Notes: generated by a model not told the origin, from the letters alone. DNA of 64,000 nucleotides from Undaria pinnatifida (GCA_012845835.1 JABAKD010000021.1:5408477-5472476); one strand, 5' to 3'; positions 51,740 to 61,706 are shown, numbered from the stretch's first letter. A program made the numbers and translations.

Positions 51740-52030
51740 CTACTAGAGACCTCAGTCGGTCCCCACTAAAACTTCATCTTTATATTATAAAAAATGAAAA
51801 TACACTCCTCCAGCTGTGAGATCGAAGATTTCGTCGAAACTCATCTTTGCAAGCTGTGTGTGATCTTTATATTATCTTAAATAAATATATACTGGTGTTC
51901 TATATTCTACTTTGTTTTTGTTTACATGTACCAGTGTTCTCCTATATTCTACTTTGTTTTTGTTTACATGTACCCCTTCCGTGAGGCCATGAGAACCCAC
52001 CCGTGAAGTCATCCTAGTCCGAGCACCTAC
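51740..52030 (+). repeat. Dispersed repeat (GAACCCACCCGTGAA family), copy 3, interrupted
   Basis: It contains TCCCCACTAAAACTTCATC, ACATGTACCCCTTCCGT, GAGAACCCACCCGTGAA and ACCTACCAGTGGTG in the order of the 31800 copy. A 75-bp poly-G-family arm interrupts it at 51788. A block TCTACTTTGTTTTTGTTTAC (plus ATGTACC) is tandemly duplicated at 51906-51974. Confidence 0.65.
51788..51862 (+). mobile_element. Solo 75-bp poly-G-family arm with 12-bp flanking direct repeat
   Basis: The insert begins TAAAAAATGAAAATACACTC and ends CAAGCTGTGTGTG. ATCTTTATATTA occurs immediately before (51776-51787) and immediately after (51863-51874). The host repeat reads on across the junction. This looks like insertion of a single arm, or loss of the rest of an element by recombination within the duplication. 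Confidence 0.7.
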
Positions 52031-52329
52031 CAGTGGTGGATCTCGACAACTATAATATCCAACGTCCAAGTTATTCATGCCTGTGTCTCTATCGGGTTTG
52101 TTTTCAACACCCCCGTGCCGACCACAGCCGCCGTGTCCGCGGCGTGCAGTGCACCATCCAACGGTTTCGCGCGTTGCTGGTCACGTCGCACTTTTCGTGT
52201 CGTCCATCGCTATTTTTTTCAGAGTTGCGTTATTTTAGAGTTGACGGTGCCCTGCTGAAGGCTGTGGATTCTGTCGAAAGTCGTAGTCGTCACGAGGGCT
52301 ACCTGGTGAGGTGGTGTTGAACTTCAGAC

Positions 52330-52597
52330 AACGGCTACGTACGGTACGATGGGGGCGGCATTTTTTTGGGCTCATTTTTCTTTCCGGGAGCCTAGCGTTA
52401 CTCGCACGAGTGGTTCGTAACGCTTCGTACTATTGTTGGGTTTCGTGATGTGCACCGCCAGCCTGTAAATCGTCGTTACGCGGTCGCCGACACAACATTA
52501 CTACAGCAGCAGTAGATAGATCATTTTTATGCGGATGAAAATCAGTAGGGAAAATTGTGGTGCCCCCTACACCGTAGTCTTGATCTTCACAAGTACT
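52330..52597 (+). mobile_element. GGCTACGGTAG-family MITE, copy 4
   Basis: The left end is CAACGGCTACGTACGGTA with a GGGGGCGGC tract. The right end in complement is CAAGACTACGGTGTAGGGGG. The subterminal palindrome TTACTCGCACGAGTGG lies at about 52410. Non-coding. Terminal repeats are diverged. Confidence 0.6.
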
Positions 52598-52599
52598 AG

Positions 52600-53105
52600 A
52601 CGTTGCATTTTGAAGACTGAGTGAGGCGGCTCAAGCCATGGTACTCATATGTATAGCCTAGTCTATGTATAATTGTGATTTTTTTTTCCCTTCGGACACA
52701 TCTCTTCTTCGTGCTCGCACCTTTGCCCGAAACGTCGGGTAGGGTGGGCTCAATTCGACCGTAGGGCTCACGTTGCCGGGGGTTTCGGCGCGATCCGTGC
52801 AGTGTGTCGCGCGTGGCAAGCCTATGAAACTTTTTGGCCTTGGGCACACTTGAGGCAAATCCCCGGGTTTCCGCAACATCCGCGGGGATTGGGTTTCTGC
52901 ATCCCCTATCCCCGTATACGCACGTATGCTTTTGATGCAAACCGCGTTTTGCTGCTCGTAGAGGGTACACGCACATTTATTTCTCAATTTTTGCACAGAG
53001 AACCATCCTACGATCCTGCCTACCAGCAGCAGTCCATCCCCCTAGCAGCAGCAGGCTGCAACTCTATGCGCGTGCGGCTGCTGCTGTTGTTGTAGGCGAT
53101 TACTT
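52600..53105. other. No supportable gene
   Basis: Chance frames on both strands (for example 52596-52976 minus and 52802-53095 plus). None has a recognisable domain. Confidence 0.35.
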
Positions 53106-53111
53106 TGATCG

Positions 53112-53275
53112 GAGCCTGCGATGCTCTACCCACTTATACGCGACTACCTCTCGCTGCTGCTGCTTCTGCTGCTTCTGTCAAGTGACATGCCGGCATAACG
53201 TGTAAGGATCGTTTGAATATCAAATTAGTACTCAAACGGTCCTCACATTTATTGTTCATGTTGGTGTGTTTCTTA
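53112..53275 (+). repeat. CTGCTG-rich dispersed repeat, copy 1
   Basis: GAGCCTGCGATGCTCTACCC, CGACTACCTCTCGCTGCTGC, TTCTGTCAAGTGACATG, GTGTAAGGATCGTTTGAATA and ACGGTCCTCACATTTAT recur in the same order at 54687-54848. A small inverted repeat GGATCGTTTGA/TCAAACGGTCC lies at its end. Confidence 0.65.
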
Positions 53276-53276
53276 T

Positions 53277-54545
53277 ATTAAAAAAAATGAAAATATACTC
53301 CAGCTTGCTGTGAGATCGAAGATTTTGTCGAAACTCATCATTGCAAGCTGTGTGTGATATTGCGATCGAGCGTATTACGGCTTGTGTGTCCTCATTAAGG
53401 ATATAGGTCGGCGACTCCCCTTACAACTACAGTGTAGCTATCAGGGTTAACAGGGTGATGTTAGGCAGTCTGTGCGCGGAAACTATTAAACTCGTTTCTT
53501 AGGGGGACAAATTCTGACAGCTGTGGAGGGAAACGTATCCGTTTATCAACTGAATCCTGTAAGTCGAATAACCGAGGGGAGGGCGGAGTTTTGGAGGACG
53601 TGGGGGCCTGGTTTTGATCAAGAGGGAGCGGGGTTTGGGGGGGGGGGGGGGGCGGGGGGGCGGACGGGCGGGCAATTTGTGCGTGGAAGCTATAAATCCT
53701 TTAATAAAGGGGATAAATGTGACGGTTTTGGGAAAAAAAAAAAAAATGCACCAATTTATCATAGGGGGGGGTTGGGGCGGGGGTGATGCGGGTGAGACAG
53801 CTCAATCTGTGCGTGGAAACTATACAATATTTTGAGGGGATAAATCTGACGGTTTTGGAAAGAATGCATCAGTTTATCATGCATATCCTGGGTAAGTCGT
53901 ACAATCAGTGAGTAGAGAGAGGGCGGAGTGTTCGAGGGGGTTGGGGGTGGGATAGGGTGGGGGGGTTGGGGCGGTGGCGGGTGGGGGCGGGGGGAGGGGC
54001 TTTAGGTGGCGGTTTGTTACACGTGTGGTGCTAGGTCTAGGCGATGGTGCGCGTGGTGGGGAAGAAGGGGGCGTTCGGGGCGGGGGTGTGGGGGGGAAGC
54101 AGCGGCATGGATGGCTCTAGAAAGATGATGAGGTGATATCCAGTGCGTGAAGAGTTTATTAATCTAGCGGATTTCGATGTCAGGTGGGGCGTTTTAGCAA
54201 GGGAGAGCGAGAAGGGGGGGGGGTGGGGGGGCGGGGAGGGAGGTTTAGGTCACAAAAAATATTCAAATACACTCCGGCTGTGAGATCAAAGATATGTAGG
54301 GGCTTGTTATACCCGTAGTGCTAGGTCTGGGAGATCGTGCGGGTGGTGGAGAAAAGAGGGGGCGTTGGAGTTGAGAGGGGTAAGGGGAAAGAATGAAAAC
54401 TACGTCATGGATGGTCAGAAAGATAATGACGTGATATCAACTGCGTAAAGGTGTTCATTACTCTGGTCGATTCCGGTTGGGAGTGGGGCGTTTGAACTAA
54501 CTAGGCGGAAAAAAAAATTAAAAGGGGGGGGGGGGGGGGGATATA
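53277..54545 (+). mobile_element. Poly-G-family element, longest copy
   Basis: It starts AAAAAAAATGAAAATATACT with the GCTGTGAGATCGAAG arm. It contains three internal units marked by GTGCGCGGAAACTAT (53472), GTGCGTGGAAGCTATA (53679) and GTGCGTGGAAACTATAC (53809), each ending in G tracts. Later blocks are GTGCTAGGTCTAGGCG, ATGGATGGCTCTAGAAAG, GCGGATTTCGATGTCAGG, GTTTAGGTCACA, a short second arm (AAATACACTCCGGCTGTGAG) and a repeat of the GTGCTAGGTCTGGG block. It ends in a G tract at 54525-54540. Two overlapping insertions or a tandem dimer would explain the repeated blocks. Non-coding. Confidence 0.75.
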
Positions 54546-54549
54546 TATA

Positions 54550-55345
54550 GACTAGTCTAACACCGCACCATACCAAGAGAGCACAACGCTACAACCCTGC
54601 CACACAGCAGCAGCGGTAGGCAACACCATTTATGTAACATCGCAAATGACAGACAGCAGACAACATCCGGACAGCACAGCGCTAGCCTGCGATGATCTAC
54701 CCGCCTATACGCCACTACCTCTCGCTGCTGCTACTGCTGCTTCTATCTGCTGCTTCTGTCAAGTGACATGCTGGCGTAAAGTGTAAGGATCGTTCAATAT
54801 CACATTAGTAATTGAACGGTCCTGATATTTATGTTCTTGTTGGTGTCCTTTTTACCGGTGTATGATGTCGTACCGTACCATACCAAGAGAGCACAACGCT
54901 ATATACAAACTCTACCCTACAGCAGCAGCGGTAGGCAACACTATGTAAGATCGCAGATGACAGACAGCAGACAACATGTGGAGAGCAAAACGCTACAACC
55001 CTGCTGCACAGCAGCAGCGGTATGTGACAACATTTATGTGCGCTTGGCGTGTCCTCGCTATGCTGCGGCGAGTTGCTTGTGTCGGAGCCTGTCATAATTT
55101 ATCACCCCACCATACCGCACGTTTCTGCTGTGCTGCCGCTCTGGGTGCGCGTGTCCATCGATGCGGAAACATAGGGACCTTTGTTTGTAATAATAACAAT
55201 GTAGATACCAACCCATCCTTATACATTTACGTCCACAGAGGCAGTTCTTTAACGAGTATCTTTTCTGTTTTATTGCGAAGATCGCGGATGGCAGACAGCA
55301 GACAACGCGCGGGAAGCAAAACGCTACAGGTAGGACCATGTGCGT
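54550..55345 (+). repeat. CAGCAG-rich repeat cluster with embedded CTGCTG repeat copy 2
   Basis: Words ACCATACCAAGAGAGCACAA, ACGCTACAACCCTGC, CAGCAGCAGCGGTAGGCAAC, GATCGCAGATGACAGACAGC and AGACAACAT recur from 54556, 54873, 54948 and 55267. The CTGCTG repeat at 54687-54848 matches 53112-53275, so the poly-G element at 53277 lies between two copies of the same repeat. No gene. Confidence 0.6.
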
Positions 55346-55407
55346 GAGCGTGCTGTATCATCTCTTTACGGTGGCGAGTTGCTTTTTTCTTTTTCATAGG
55401 ATATAAT

Positions 55408-55850
55408 ATACTATAAAAAATGAAAATTCACATAGCTATCAGGGTCAAAAGGGTGATTGATGTCAGTCAGTCTGTGCGCGGAAACTATAAAACCCATTTC
55501 TGAGGGGGACAAAATCTGACAGCTGTGGAGGAAAACGTATTCGTTTATCGAGTGAATCCTGTAAGTCGAATAACCGGTGAGGGGGGGGCGGAGTTTTGAA
55601 GGACGTGGGGGCCTGGTTTCGATCAAAAGCGAGCGGGGTTGGACGGGGGGCGGAAGGGGGGGGGGGGGGGCAATTTGTGCGTAGAAGCTATAAATAAATC
55701 CTTTTAAGGGGATAAATCTGACGGTTTTGGGAAAAAAAAAACTGAAAAAAAAAAATGCACCAGTTTATCATAGAGGAGGGGGGGGGGGGTTGGGGCGGGG
55801 GGGGGGCGGGGGGGGCAGCTCAATCTGTGCGTGGAAACTATAGCATATAT
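55408..55850 (+). mobile_element. Poly-G-family element, internal deletion of the arm
   Basis: It starts TATAAAAAATGAAAATTCAC but jumps straight to ATAGCTATCAGGGTCAAAAG, so about 130 bp of the arm and its inner flank are missing. Then come GCGCGGAAACTATAAAACCC, CTGAGGGGGACAAAATCTGA, GGACGTGGGGGCCTGG, a G tract, a second unit (GAAGCTATAAATAAATCC) and a third start (GTGCGTGGAAACTATAGCAT). Confidence 0.75.
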
Positions 55851-56272
55851 ATATATATATATATGTCACGTGTTATTGTCCTCTTGCTCCATCGCTCTCA
55901 ATATGTGCCGCATCTCAACCCACACGTGCCCCTTCCCGCTTCCTGGCCGTCCCTAATATGCTGGAGTTCGAATAGTGACGCTCTTCTCGAAATCGTACAT
56001 ATCATACGACGGTGTAAAAGTTTTGCGTGCGTTATCAAGGAGTGGCGCTGTGTGTATTTTCTCAAAATCAGATCGGTCGTGGGCACGTCTATATTAATAT
56101 CGAGTATTATACCCAAAAAGTGCTAAAAGTACTGCTTTTGGGTACACCCAAGAAGCTTTTTTTTTGTGCGGGTGAACTGCGAATTCATTGTTTTTCCGGG
56201 CAAGTTTTTTTTTTTTCATGTATTACAAACAAAAATGGTCATCGCGTCGGGTAGTGAAAATGATGTGTTCTT
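55851..56272. other. No supportable gene
   Basis: A (TA)n run at 55844-55863, then AT-rich DNA. Nothing recognised. Confidence 0.4.
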
Positions 56273-56522
56273 GACTGATTCTACGATAGACCCCCCCTCA
56301 AACAGCGATTTTGTTTAAGAACGAACGTTTCACGGCTGCTCGACACGAGGAATGATGCGATGAAGAAAATTTCCTCATCTATGTCATTGGTTGCAAAGTA
56401 CTATCGAACGATGACGTAGGGGTGGCAAGGGGCACCGTGTTTCGGGAGGTACGGCTGGGAGCTGGTTTCAGAACCGGCGATTTCGTTCAAGAAAAGTTGG
56501 GGGGGGCTATCGTAGAACGACT
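56273..56522 (-). mobile_element. AGTCGTTC-family MITE, copy 3 (minus)
   Basis: It begins GACTGATTCTACGATAGACC and ends GGGCTATCGTAGAACGACT. The ends are about 20-bp imperfect inverted repeats. Internal landmarks in complement match the copies at 24644 and 36396 (GAAATCGCCGGTTCTGAAAC, CCAGCTCCCAGCCGT, TCGTGTCGAGCAGCCGTGAA). 250 bp, non-coding. Confidence 0.75.
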
Positions 56523-56783
56523 CCCTTGCGCCACTCCCCTTGGCACTTACTTCCCGGAGGGGAACCTTGTACATCCTATTCTTTAACCGCTCGCGTCACA
56601 CAAATTAGTAGGTTTGGACATTGCAAGCCGCTCAACCAACTGGGGGGGGGGGGGGGGGGGGGGGGGCAGTAGATCGACGTATCTCCTCGCCCCTCGTAGG
56701 AGCCAGGCGTTCTTGTCGGATAACGAGAAGAACAATTTGTTTCCGATTCGAAAACCGATTCGACTCTCATTTATTGCCGCCGT

Positions 56784-57257
56784 GTGAAACTTCAGTACTT
56801 CTGTATGTCCCTGGTGGATATGGTATCATACGTGAAATACGCGTCATATTCCGTAGAACGCGAAAGTATCACCCAGGGCGCGCAGATGAACTCCAACGAA
56901 GTTCTCGATCCCGCAGGCCTGTCCTTCGCTTGTCGCTTTGCGTGTCAAGAGGCTCTGGCGCGCCCACTCACCTCGCGATACCTTGTTGTGCTTGGTACCT
57001 ACCTGACGCAAAGCCCGTTTTGGACGAACTCCACGAGCGACAACACAGCGATATCCTCCAGCTATGGCGAGGCCTATTTCAGCCGCAGCCGCGGCGGTGG
57101 CACTGCTCCAAACTTCCGGGTTGATCAACGCCGCTCTGGCATCGTTTTTGTTTCAGGGGGACGAGGTGAATGGATACACCTACACAGCACAAGTACAGCA
57201 GTACATCTACTATTATTGAGGAACAGAAATCTGGGTTTGTTGTCAGTTCTACACTGA
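56784..57257 (+). CDS. Unrecognised 157-aa open frame with coding-like codon use
   Basis: The frame opens near 56784 (first codon not ATG; an ATG follows at 56805) and closes at 57257. From MNSNEVLDPAGLSFACRF to RSGIVFVSGGRGEW the third codon positions are mostly C or G and composition is protein-like. No signal peptide, membrane span or known motif is seen. The opposite strand is also open for 94 codons (57128-56844), so strand is uncertain. The 57291 MITE lies 34 bp past the stop. It might be an exon or a remnant of an unknown element. Confidence 0.35.
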   Translation: MKLQYFCMSLVDMVSYVKYASYSVERESITQGAQMNSNEVLDPAGLSFACRFACQEALARPLTSRYLVVLGTYLTQSPFWTNSTSDNTAISSSYGEAYFSRSRGGGTAPNFRVDQRRSGIVFVSGGRGEWIHLHSTSTAVHLLLLRNRNLGLLSVLH

Positions 57258-57290
57258 CCTCAGCATAAAGTCAAACTCCAGGGTTTCCTA

Positions 57291-57396
57291 TTACGGAGGA
57301 CGATAGTAAATAGGACCAAATATTGGCAGTAAAAATATATGAATATAGAGGTTTTTTGTGTTCACAGTAGGTCCTATTTACTAGGGCCTCCCGTAA
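57291..57396 (-). mobile_element. 106-bp MITE with TA duplication, copy 2 (minus)
   Basis: TA at 57289-57290 and at 57397-57398 flank the element. In complement it reads TTACGGGAGGCCC, TAGTAAATAGGACC, TACTGTGAACACAAAAAACC, an AT-rich middle, ATTTGGTCCTATTTACTATC and GTCCTCCGTAA. It matches the 11746 copy almost throughout except for a 9-bp shorter middle. Confidence 0.8.
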
Positions 57397-57399
57397 TAC

Positions 57400-58385
57400 T
57401 GTGTTGCTGAAAGCATTCGTCAAAACTGCGTTTCATGTCCACCCGGTTTCTTATTGGGCACCCTGTGCATACTCTATTAATAGTCTACTTCTGTCAAATG
57501 TCAAGTTTCGGAATGCTGCCGCAGGCTGGGTTCTTGTTTGGGATATATAGAGGCTGCGTTCTGCGCCAACTTCGGTACTTCGGCTACCATCTTTCTTATT
57601 TTTCTGTACCCGATAAATGCTATAATTTGTTTTTTTAACCCGTCTTCTTATTTGGTTGTGCCGTGCACACCGTGTTGCCACACCGTGTTATCATGCGTGC
57701 ATGTTACTGATGTATGATATTATAAAAATTAAAATACACTATATGCTATATAACACAACTTACTTACACAAATTTTGGGCCCATGTTTTATTACGGAAAC
57801 ACGAAGAGGGCGGACTTACGTTAAAGCAGGGAAAACGTGCAGAATAATATCACAATACAAAGCAAGAGTCACCATGTACGTGCTAGGCACGTGTTGTGCA
57901 GGACCTGATTGATTGCACTATTGACACGCACCTTAGATTCAAGAGCGGCGCATGCCATGCAGCTTCGTGTGTTTGTTTGAGGGCTTTTCTGTTTGCATGC
58001 GGTCGATCGTAGTTTGTTGTTTGGACACATTCTGCCTGTGAAACCCCACTACTGCTTGCTGTGCGTAATGCAGGATACCCAATAAGAAACAGAGAAACTG
58101 ACCCAGAGGCTTTGTTTCTTGATCCTGAGACAGTGCGTCATTTAGACTAGCTTTTAATATAGACTATAACGGCTCCCGGATTTAACAATTTCCTGTAGAC
58201 TAAACATCAACGCGTCAACCTGCGTTTTATGTTACGTCTTGCACTGACGACGTAGTATATTGGAAACATAAACCCACACTGCTGTTTCCATGTGGTCCGT
58301 CGCCGATTTCGCGGGTGCAGGTCTAGCATTGCTGATCGTCGTAGGCATACACTGTGCTGCTAGCGTTGCATAGACTAGTCTATAC
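57400..58385. other. No supportable gene
   Basis: A short poly-G-family-like end (ATTATAAAAATTAAAATACA) lies at 57719-57738. The word TAGACTAGTCTA lies at 58372, just upstream of the SINE. Nothing else was recognised. Confidence 0.4.
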
Positions 58386-58390
58386 AGTAG

Positions 58391-58690
58391 CCGGTCGCCC
58401 CGGTGGCGTATCAGGTTATCCTCGAGCCTGGTATAGGTTAGTTTCGTGAGTTCGAGCCCCGCCGGGTGCACACTCGTATAAATTCGTTTGGACTTTTTCT
58501 TGTGCACAAATTGACTTGCGGAAAGCGCGAGAGCGTGAGTTAGCAACATTCGATGAACAATCGACGAGCAGTGGGATTGCTGGACCCTATATGCGCGATA
58601 AAAATTGAAGGCAAGAAGCGGGGGGAAGAAGGGACGACACCTGTGACCACGGCTTGTCCGGAAGCTGGAAAGCAAAAGTGTACGAAAAAA
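58391..58690 (+). repeat. tRNA-derived SINE, copy 3
   Basis: The head is CCGGTCGCCCCGGTGGCG, the A-box-like segment TGGCGTATCAGG and the B-box-like segment GAGTTCGAGCCCC. The conserved body follows, with a CGAAAAAAATATATAG tail. ATAGACTAGTCTA occurs 8 bp before the head and again right after the tail, a candidate target duplication, although these palindromic words are common here. Confidence 0.8.
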
Positions 58691-58772
58691 ATATATAGAC
58701 TAGTCTAGACTATATAGTCTATAGTCTAGACTACATAGTCTAGTCTTGTCTAGTCTGGTCTAGTCTATACAG
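58691..58772. repeat. TAGTCTAGAC palindrome-rich short array
   Basis: TAGACTAGTCTAGACTATA, TAGTCTATAGTCTAGACTA and CTAGTCTTGTCTAGTCTGG follow directly on the SINE tail. The words are self-complementary and irregularly spaced. Confidence 0.7.
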
Positions 58773-58774
58773 CC

Positions 58775-59390
58775 AATTTTACACAACAAAGTACGGATCA
58801 CGAAATAGTGCCAGTGCTATAGAATATGTACGATACGTGACTCTGAATGTAAATTTAAATGCGCTATGGCCGCGTGTGTATATGTCGCTTACATTCGGCC
58901 GATATTTTCACAAATCAATCCACATCCAGCACAGCTAGCGCCTGTACCGATGCCTCATAGAGACGAGCCCCGTGGCAACAAACTACGAGAGGACAGAGGG
59001 ACACATCGCACGGCAATGGATGATATGCAGCACGCTGTGTATATTTTATGACGCTCCTTTCAAATTTGAGCTTCTCTTTCCCCAGCCCACAGAAACAGCA
59101 TTCGTGTTTGTTTTGTTTTTCCGTCGCATTTATTATCCTCGCGTTATAGTCTCGCCCTACCTCCAAGTACTAATCCAGGTCCGTGTCGCATAGCGGGCCC
59201 TCCTCTCTCTTCCCCGCCACGGTGCGTGCCTTCATTTTTTCTCGCGAGAAGAACTCAGCATTTTGATCCGTTCCTTGTCGACTCACGTCGAATTGTGCGT
59301 ACCCACGCTACTAAACGTTCTCAGCAGGGTGATCCTTTTTTTTCTTGGATCCTTGCGAGTAAATAAAGTGAAATCTCACCACGGTGAGAA
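58775..59390. other. No supportable gene
   Basis: Nothing recognised on either strand. Short mixed frames around 58866-59193 are not convincing. Confidence 0.35.
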
Positions 59391-59458
59391 TCGAACTCAA
59401 GGACCGAACGCTAGCAGTATTCGAAGGTAACGACTAGACCACCGGGGCGACCGGCGCT
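59390..59458 (-). repeat. SINE-type tRNA-like head, different body (minus)
   Basis: On the minus strand it begins GCCGGTCGCCCCGGTGG, the same start as the three SINEs. It continues with an A-box-like TGGTCTAGTCGTTACC and a B-box-like GAGTTCGATTCTCACC. The T-stem pairs at four of five positions, but the acceptor ends do not pair, so it is not a working tRNA. The following sequence is unlike the other SINE bodies. Confidence 0.55.
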
Positions 59459-59514
59459 GAAAAACAAAAACAAAAAACTGTGAGTGTGCAGCCCGATGTG
59501 CAACCCCATGTAGC

Positions 59515-59766
59515 GTGGCTACGTATAAAGCGAATAATGATCCACACGAACGAGAGATATTGGGTCGATTTTTATTCAAGGAGTCCCGTCATCCAGAGAA
59601 CGAAATCGCCGCAAGCAAGAAAGCTCGTACACTTCCCGTATTCCCTATTCGAATGCCTCGTGAAACCCAAGCAGCCCAGGCAGGGGCTACTATTGTGCGT
59701 GTCTCCAAAGAGCCCGGTCGTGTCGAGCTCACTCGGTGCTGTGCGCGTCCTTCACGTTTGAAATGA
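59515..59766 (+). CDS. Unrecognised open frame, about 83 codons
   Basis: The frame is open from upstream of 59515 (no ATG; a Cys-rich stretch NCECAARCATPCS precedes) to TGA at 59766. It contains YKANNDPHEREILGRFLFKE and an AASKKARTLPVFPIRMPRE segment, ending CCARPSRLK. Composition is protein-like and hydrophilic. No domain recognised. It could be a last exon of a host gene or part of an unknown element. Confidence 0.3.
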   Translation: MATYKANNDPHEREILGRFLFKESRHPENEIAASKKARTLPVFPIRMPRETQAAQAGATIVRVSKEPGRVELTRCCARPSRLK

Positions 59767-59996
59767 CTTGCGTTTTAGATGGGCCGAAGGATATGACGCG
59801 CAACACTAGAAGACAAACAACCGATTGTCGACCACAAGGAAAAAGATCCACCCCCGGTGAGGAACCTTGTTTCGTACACCAACTGTTCCGTGTTGCCGGT
59901 TCGTGTGGACGCACCCTCCAATACACCCACAAACACCCGCCCGACGATTCTTTAGGCGAAGGTTCAATTTCAGATAAATATATTATCGCGTTCCGA

Positions 59997-60266
59997 GCAA
60001 GGCTACGGTAGGGAGTACCCCCCCCCTTTTTCACCAGTCGCACGATACGAGTGACTCGGTACCTCCCTGACCAAAACACGTTAAACGACTTCGTTTGGCG
60101 CAACGCAGTAGGCTAACCATCCCGTTGAGGGTTCATATCCAAAAATTAAAGCAGCACGAAAACCTGTGGCCGCAAGGAACAGAGGAGTCACTCGCGCGGC
60201 TGACCCCGAACCACTGCAAAGAGAACGGTCCCTTATCATTGAAACAACCCCCCTACGGTGGCTTCG
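59997..60266 (+). mobile_element. GGCTACGGTAG-family MITE, copy 5
   Basis: The left end is GCAAGGCTACGGTAGGGAG and the right end in complement is CCGAAGCCACCGTAGGGGGG. Subterminal blocks are TCGCACGATACGAGTGACTC (left) and AGTCACTCGCGCGGCTGACC (right). About 270 bp, non-coding. Confidence 0.7.
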
Positions 60267-60269
60267 GCC

Positions 60270-61345
60270 CTCCGCGCTTCTCGGAATCTGCTCCTCGTTA
60301 CCTTACGTTACCGGTACTAGAAGCAGTAGGAGTGGGGAGAGTGACAGATGCTGGTTACCAAGCTACATGATATCCCTCTTGTGTGAAGCAGTGCTCTGCG
60401 GTATTGTCCTAGCAGTAGCTCCGCAAGGTGCCTTATGATGCAATGCTGCGCCATCGATAAGCGTCGCCGTGCTGTTCCCCGGACGTCACCTGGAAGCGAA
60501 TTCGGGGTTGAACAGAGGCATATGCTCGCCAGGAACATTTTGGGAGGGAAAAAAACACAAACAGGGACTCGGGAGCCAAAGACAGATACATGCTAGATAG
60601 GACTTACACCAATATTTACATATATTTCGAAATCTCCTTAGCAGTAGCACCGTTCGTCCCGATTGCTCGAAATGTAATTCGAGTGACAGTAAAATGGTGC
60701 ATGAGGCAAGCCTGCCTCTTGCTTGCAGCAGCCTGTGTTTGTTCTGGGAAAAGGAAGAAAATGAACCTTCGGTGGATTGTAAATGTGTGTTAAGCGCGAA
60801 GCAGGTGCACAAGGCGGTTGGAATTATTTCTTAGATTTCCGTTTTGCGTTTCCGTTGGTTTTGCTGTTCGATCTGGGAACGTTGAAATCATGACTGTTCG
60901 GCGTTGAATCTAATGATGCACATTGGAACTATTAATTGGAGCCGTTGTCAAAGCGTAAACACGACCTAAGAGACCCGGCAGTTTTAAGCAGGCACTGGAT
61001 AACGACGGCAGCACACCCGTATGTGCACGAACCCATTTCCTCATTCCCAAGAGGATTGCCTTGAATATTAGACGCTTCACCGCCGCGGCTTCGAACTCAA
61101 CAAAGATTCTTGTTCCCCAGAGAAGATCGTTTTTAACGGTCGGCTACGACGCCGTGTTTATAGAGTCGTTGCCGGGCTTACAATGATAAATCGTGGTCCA
61201 GGGCATTTCGCGAGATTTTGTCGTACACACGGGTTTAGCTAAAATATCAAGGATGAAAATCCTAATTCATTTTTATTTTGCGTCAAGGCCACAAAGCAGT
61301 TAACAACGCATTTTATTCTCCTTTTTTTCGTGAACTTGTTACCCG
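60270..61345. other. No supportable gene
   Basis: Nothing recognised. It may be upstream sequence or intron of the gene whose exon starts at 61350. Confidence 0.35.
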
Positions 61346-61349
61346 TCAG

Positions 61350-61706
61350 GTGTCCTCCGCTCGCGCTCGTGAGGCTGTCCGGGGTCGGGTTCACCTACGA
61401 CAAGGGCTGACACTGAGAGGCAACTATCTCCTCTCTGCCGCTGGTGACGAAATACACGTCGGCGTCAAGGGGGACAAACTTGGGTTGTTTGCAGAAATGG
61501 GCTTTCAAGCCTCGACCATCAACATTCGAAGTTTGCAGGAATCGGCTTGCACTGACGGTGCTTCGCCCGTTTCAGTGACCTCCACGGTGTTCCCCCTATT
61601 AGAAGGCTGTTATATTCCGTCCGTCGACGGCGACGGAGAGGTGTCGTACACAGCCACATCAGGCGCCGCATTTTTTTGGGTTCTCGACGGTGCCGCCTCG
61701 ACAGAT
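61350..61706 (+). CDS. Probable host-gene exon with a Gly-Cys-Tyr module
   Basis: A good acceptor (a pyrimidine-rich stretch, then ACCCGTCAG, AG at 61348-61349) and a consensus donor (ACAGAT|GTAAGT, GT at 61707) bracket a 357-bp, phase-0 open frame of 119 codons. It begins VSSARAREAVRGR and contains LRGNYLLSAAGDEIHVGVKG. It ends with LEGCYIPSVDGDGEVSYTAT and AAFFWVLDGAASTD. The last part resembles the end of the exon at 63313 (EGCY ... YTTSG ... W), indicating a repeated module of about 45 residues. No enzyme motif is seen. A secreted or surface multi-module protein is a guess. One-exon-per-module structure with large introns suits brown algal genes. Confidence 0.55.

Noticed and set aside
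59390-59458. Functional tRNA gene
   Set aside because: A- and B-box-like segments are present, but the acceptor arm does not pair and the start is identical to the SINE heads.
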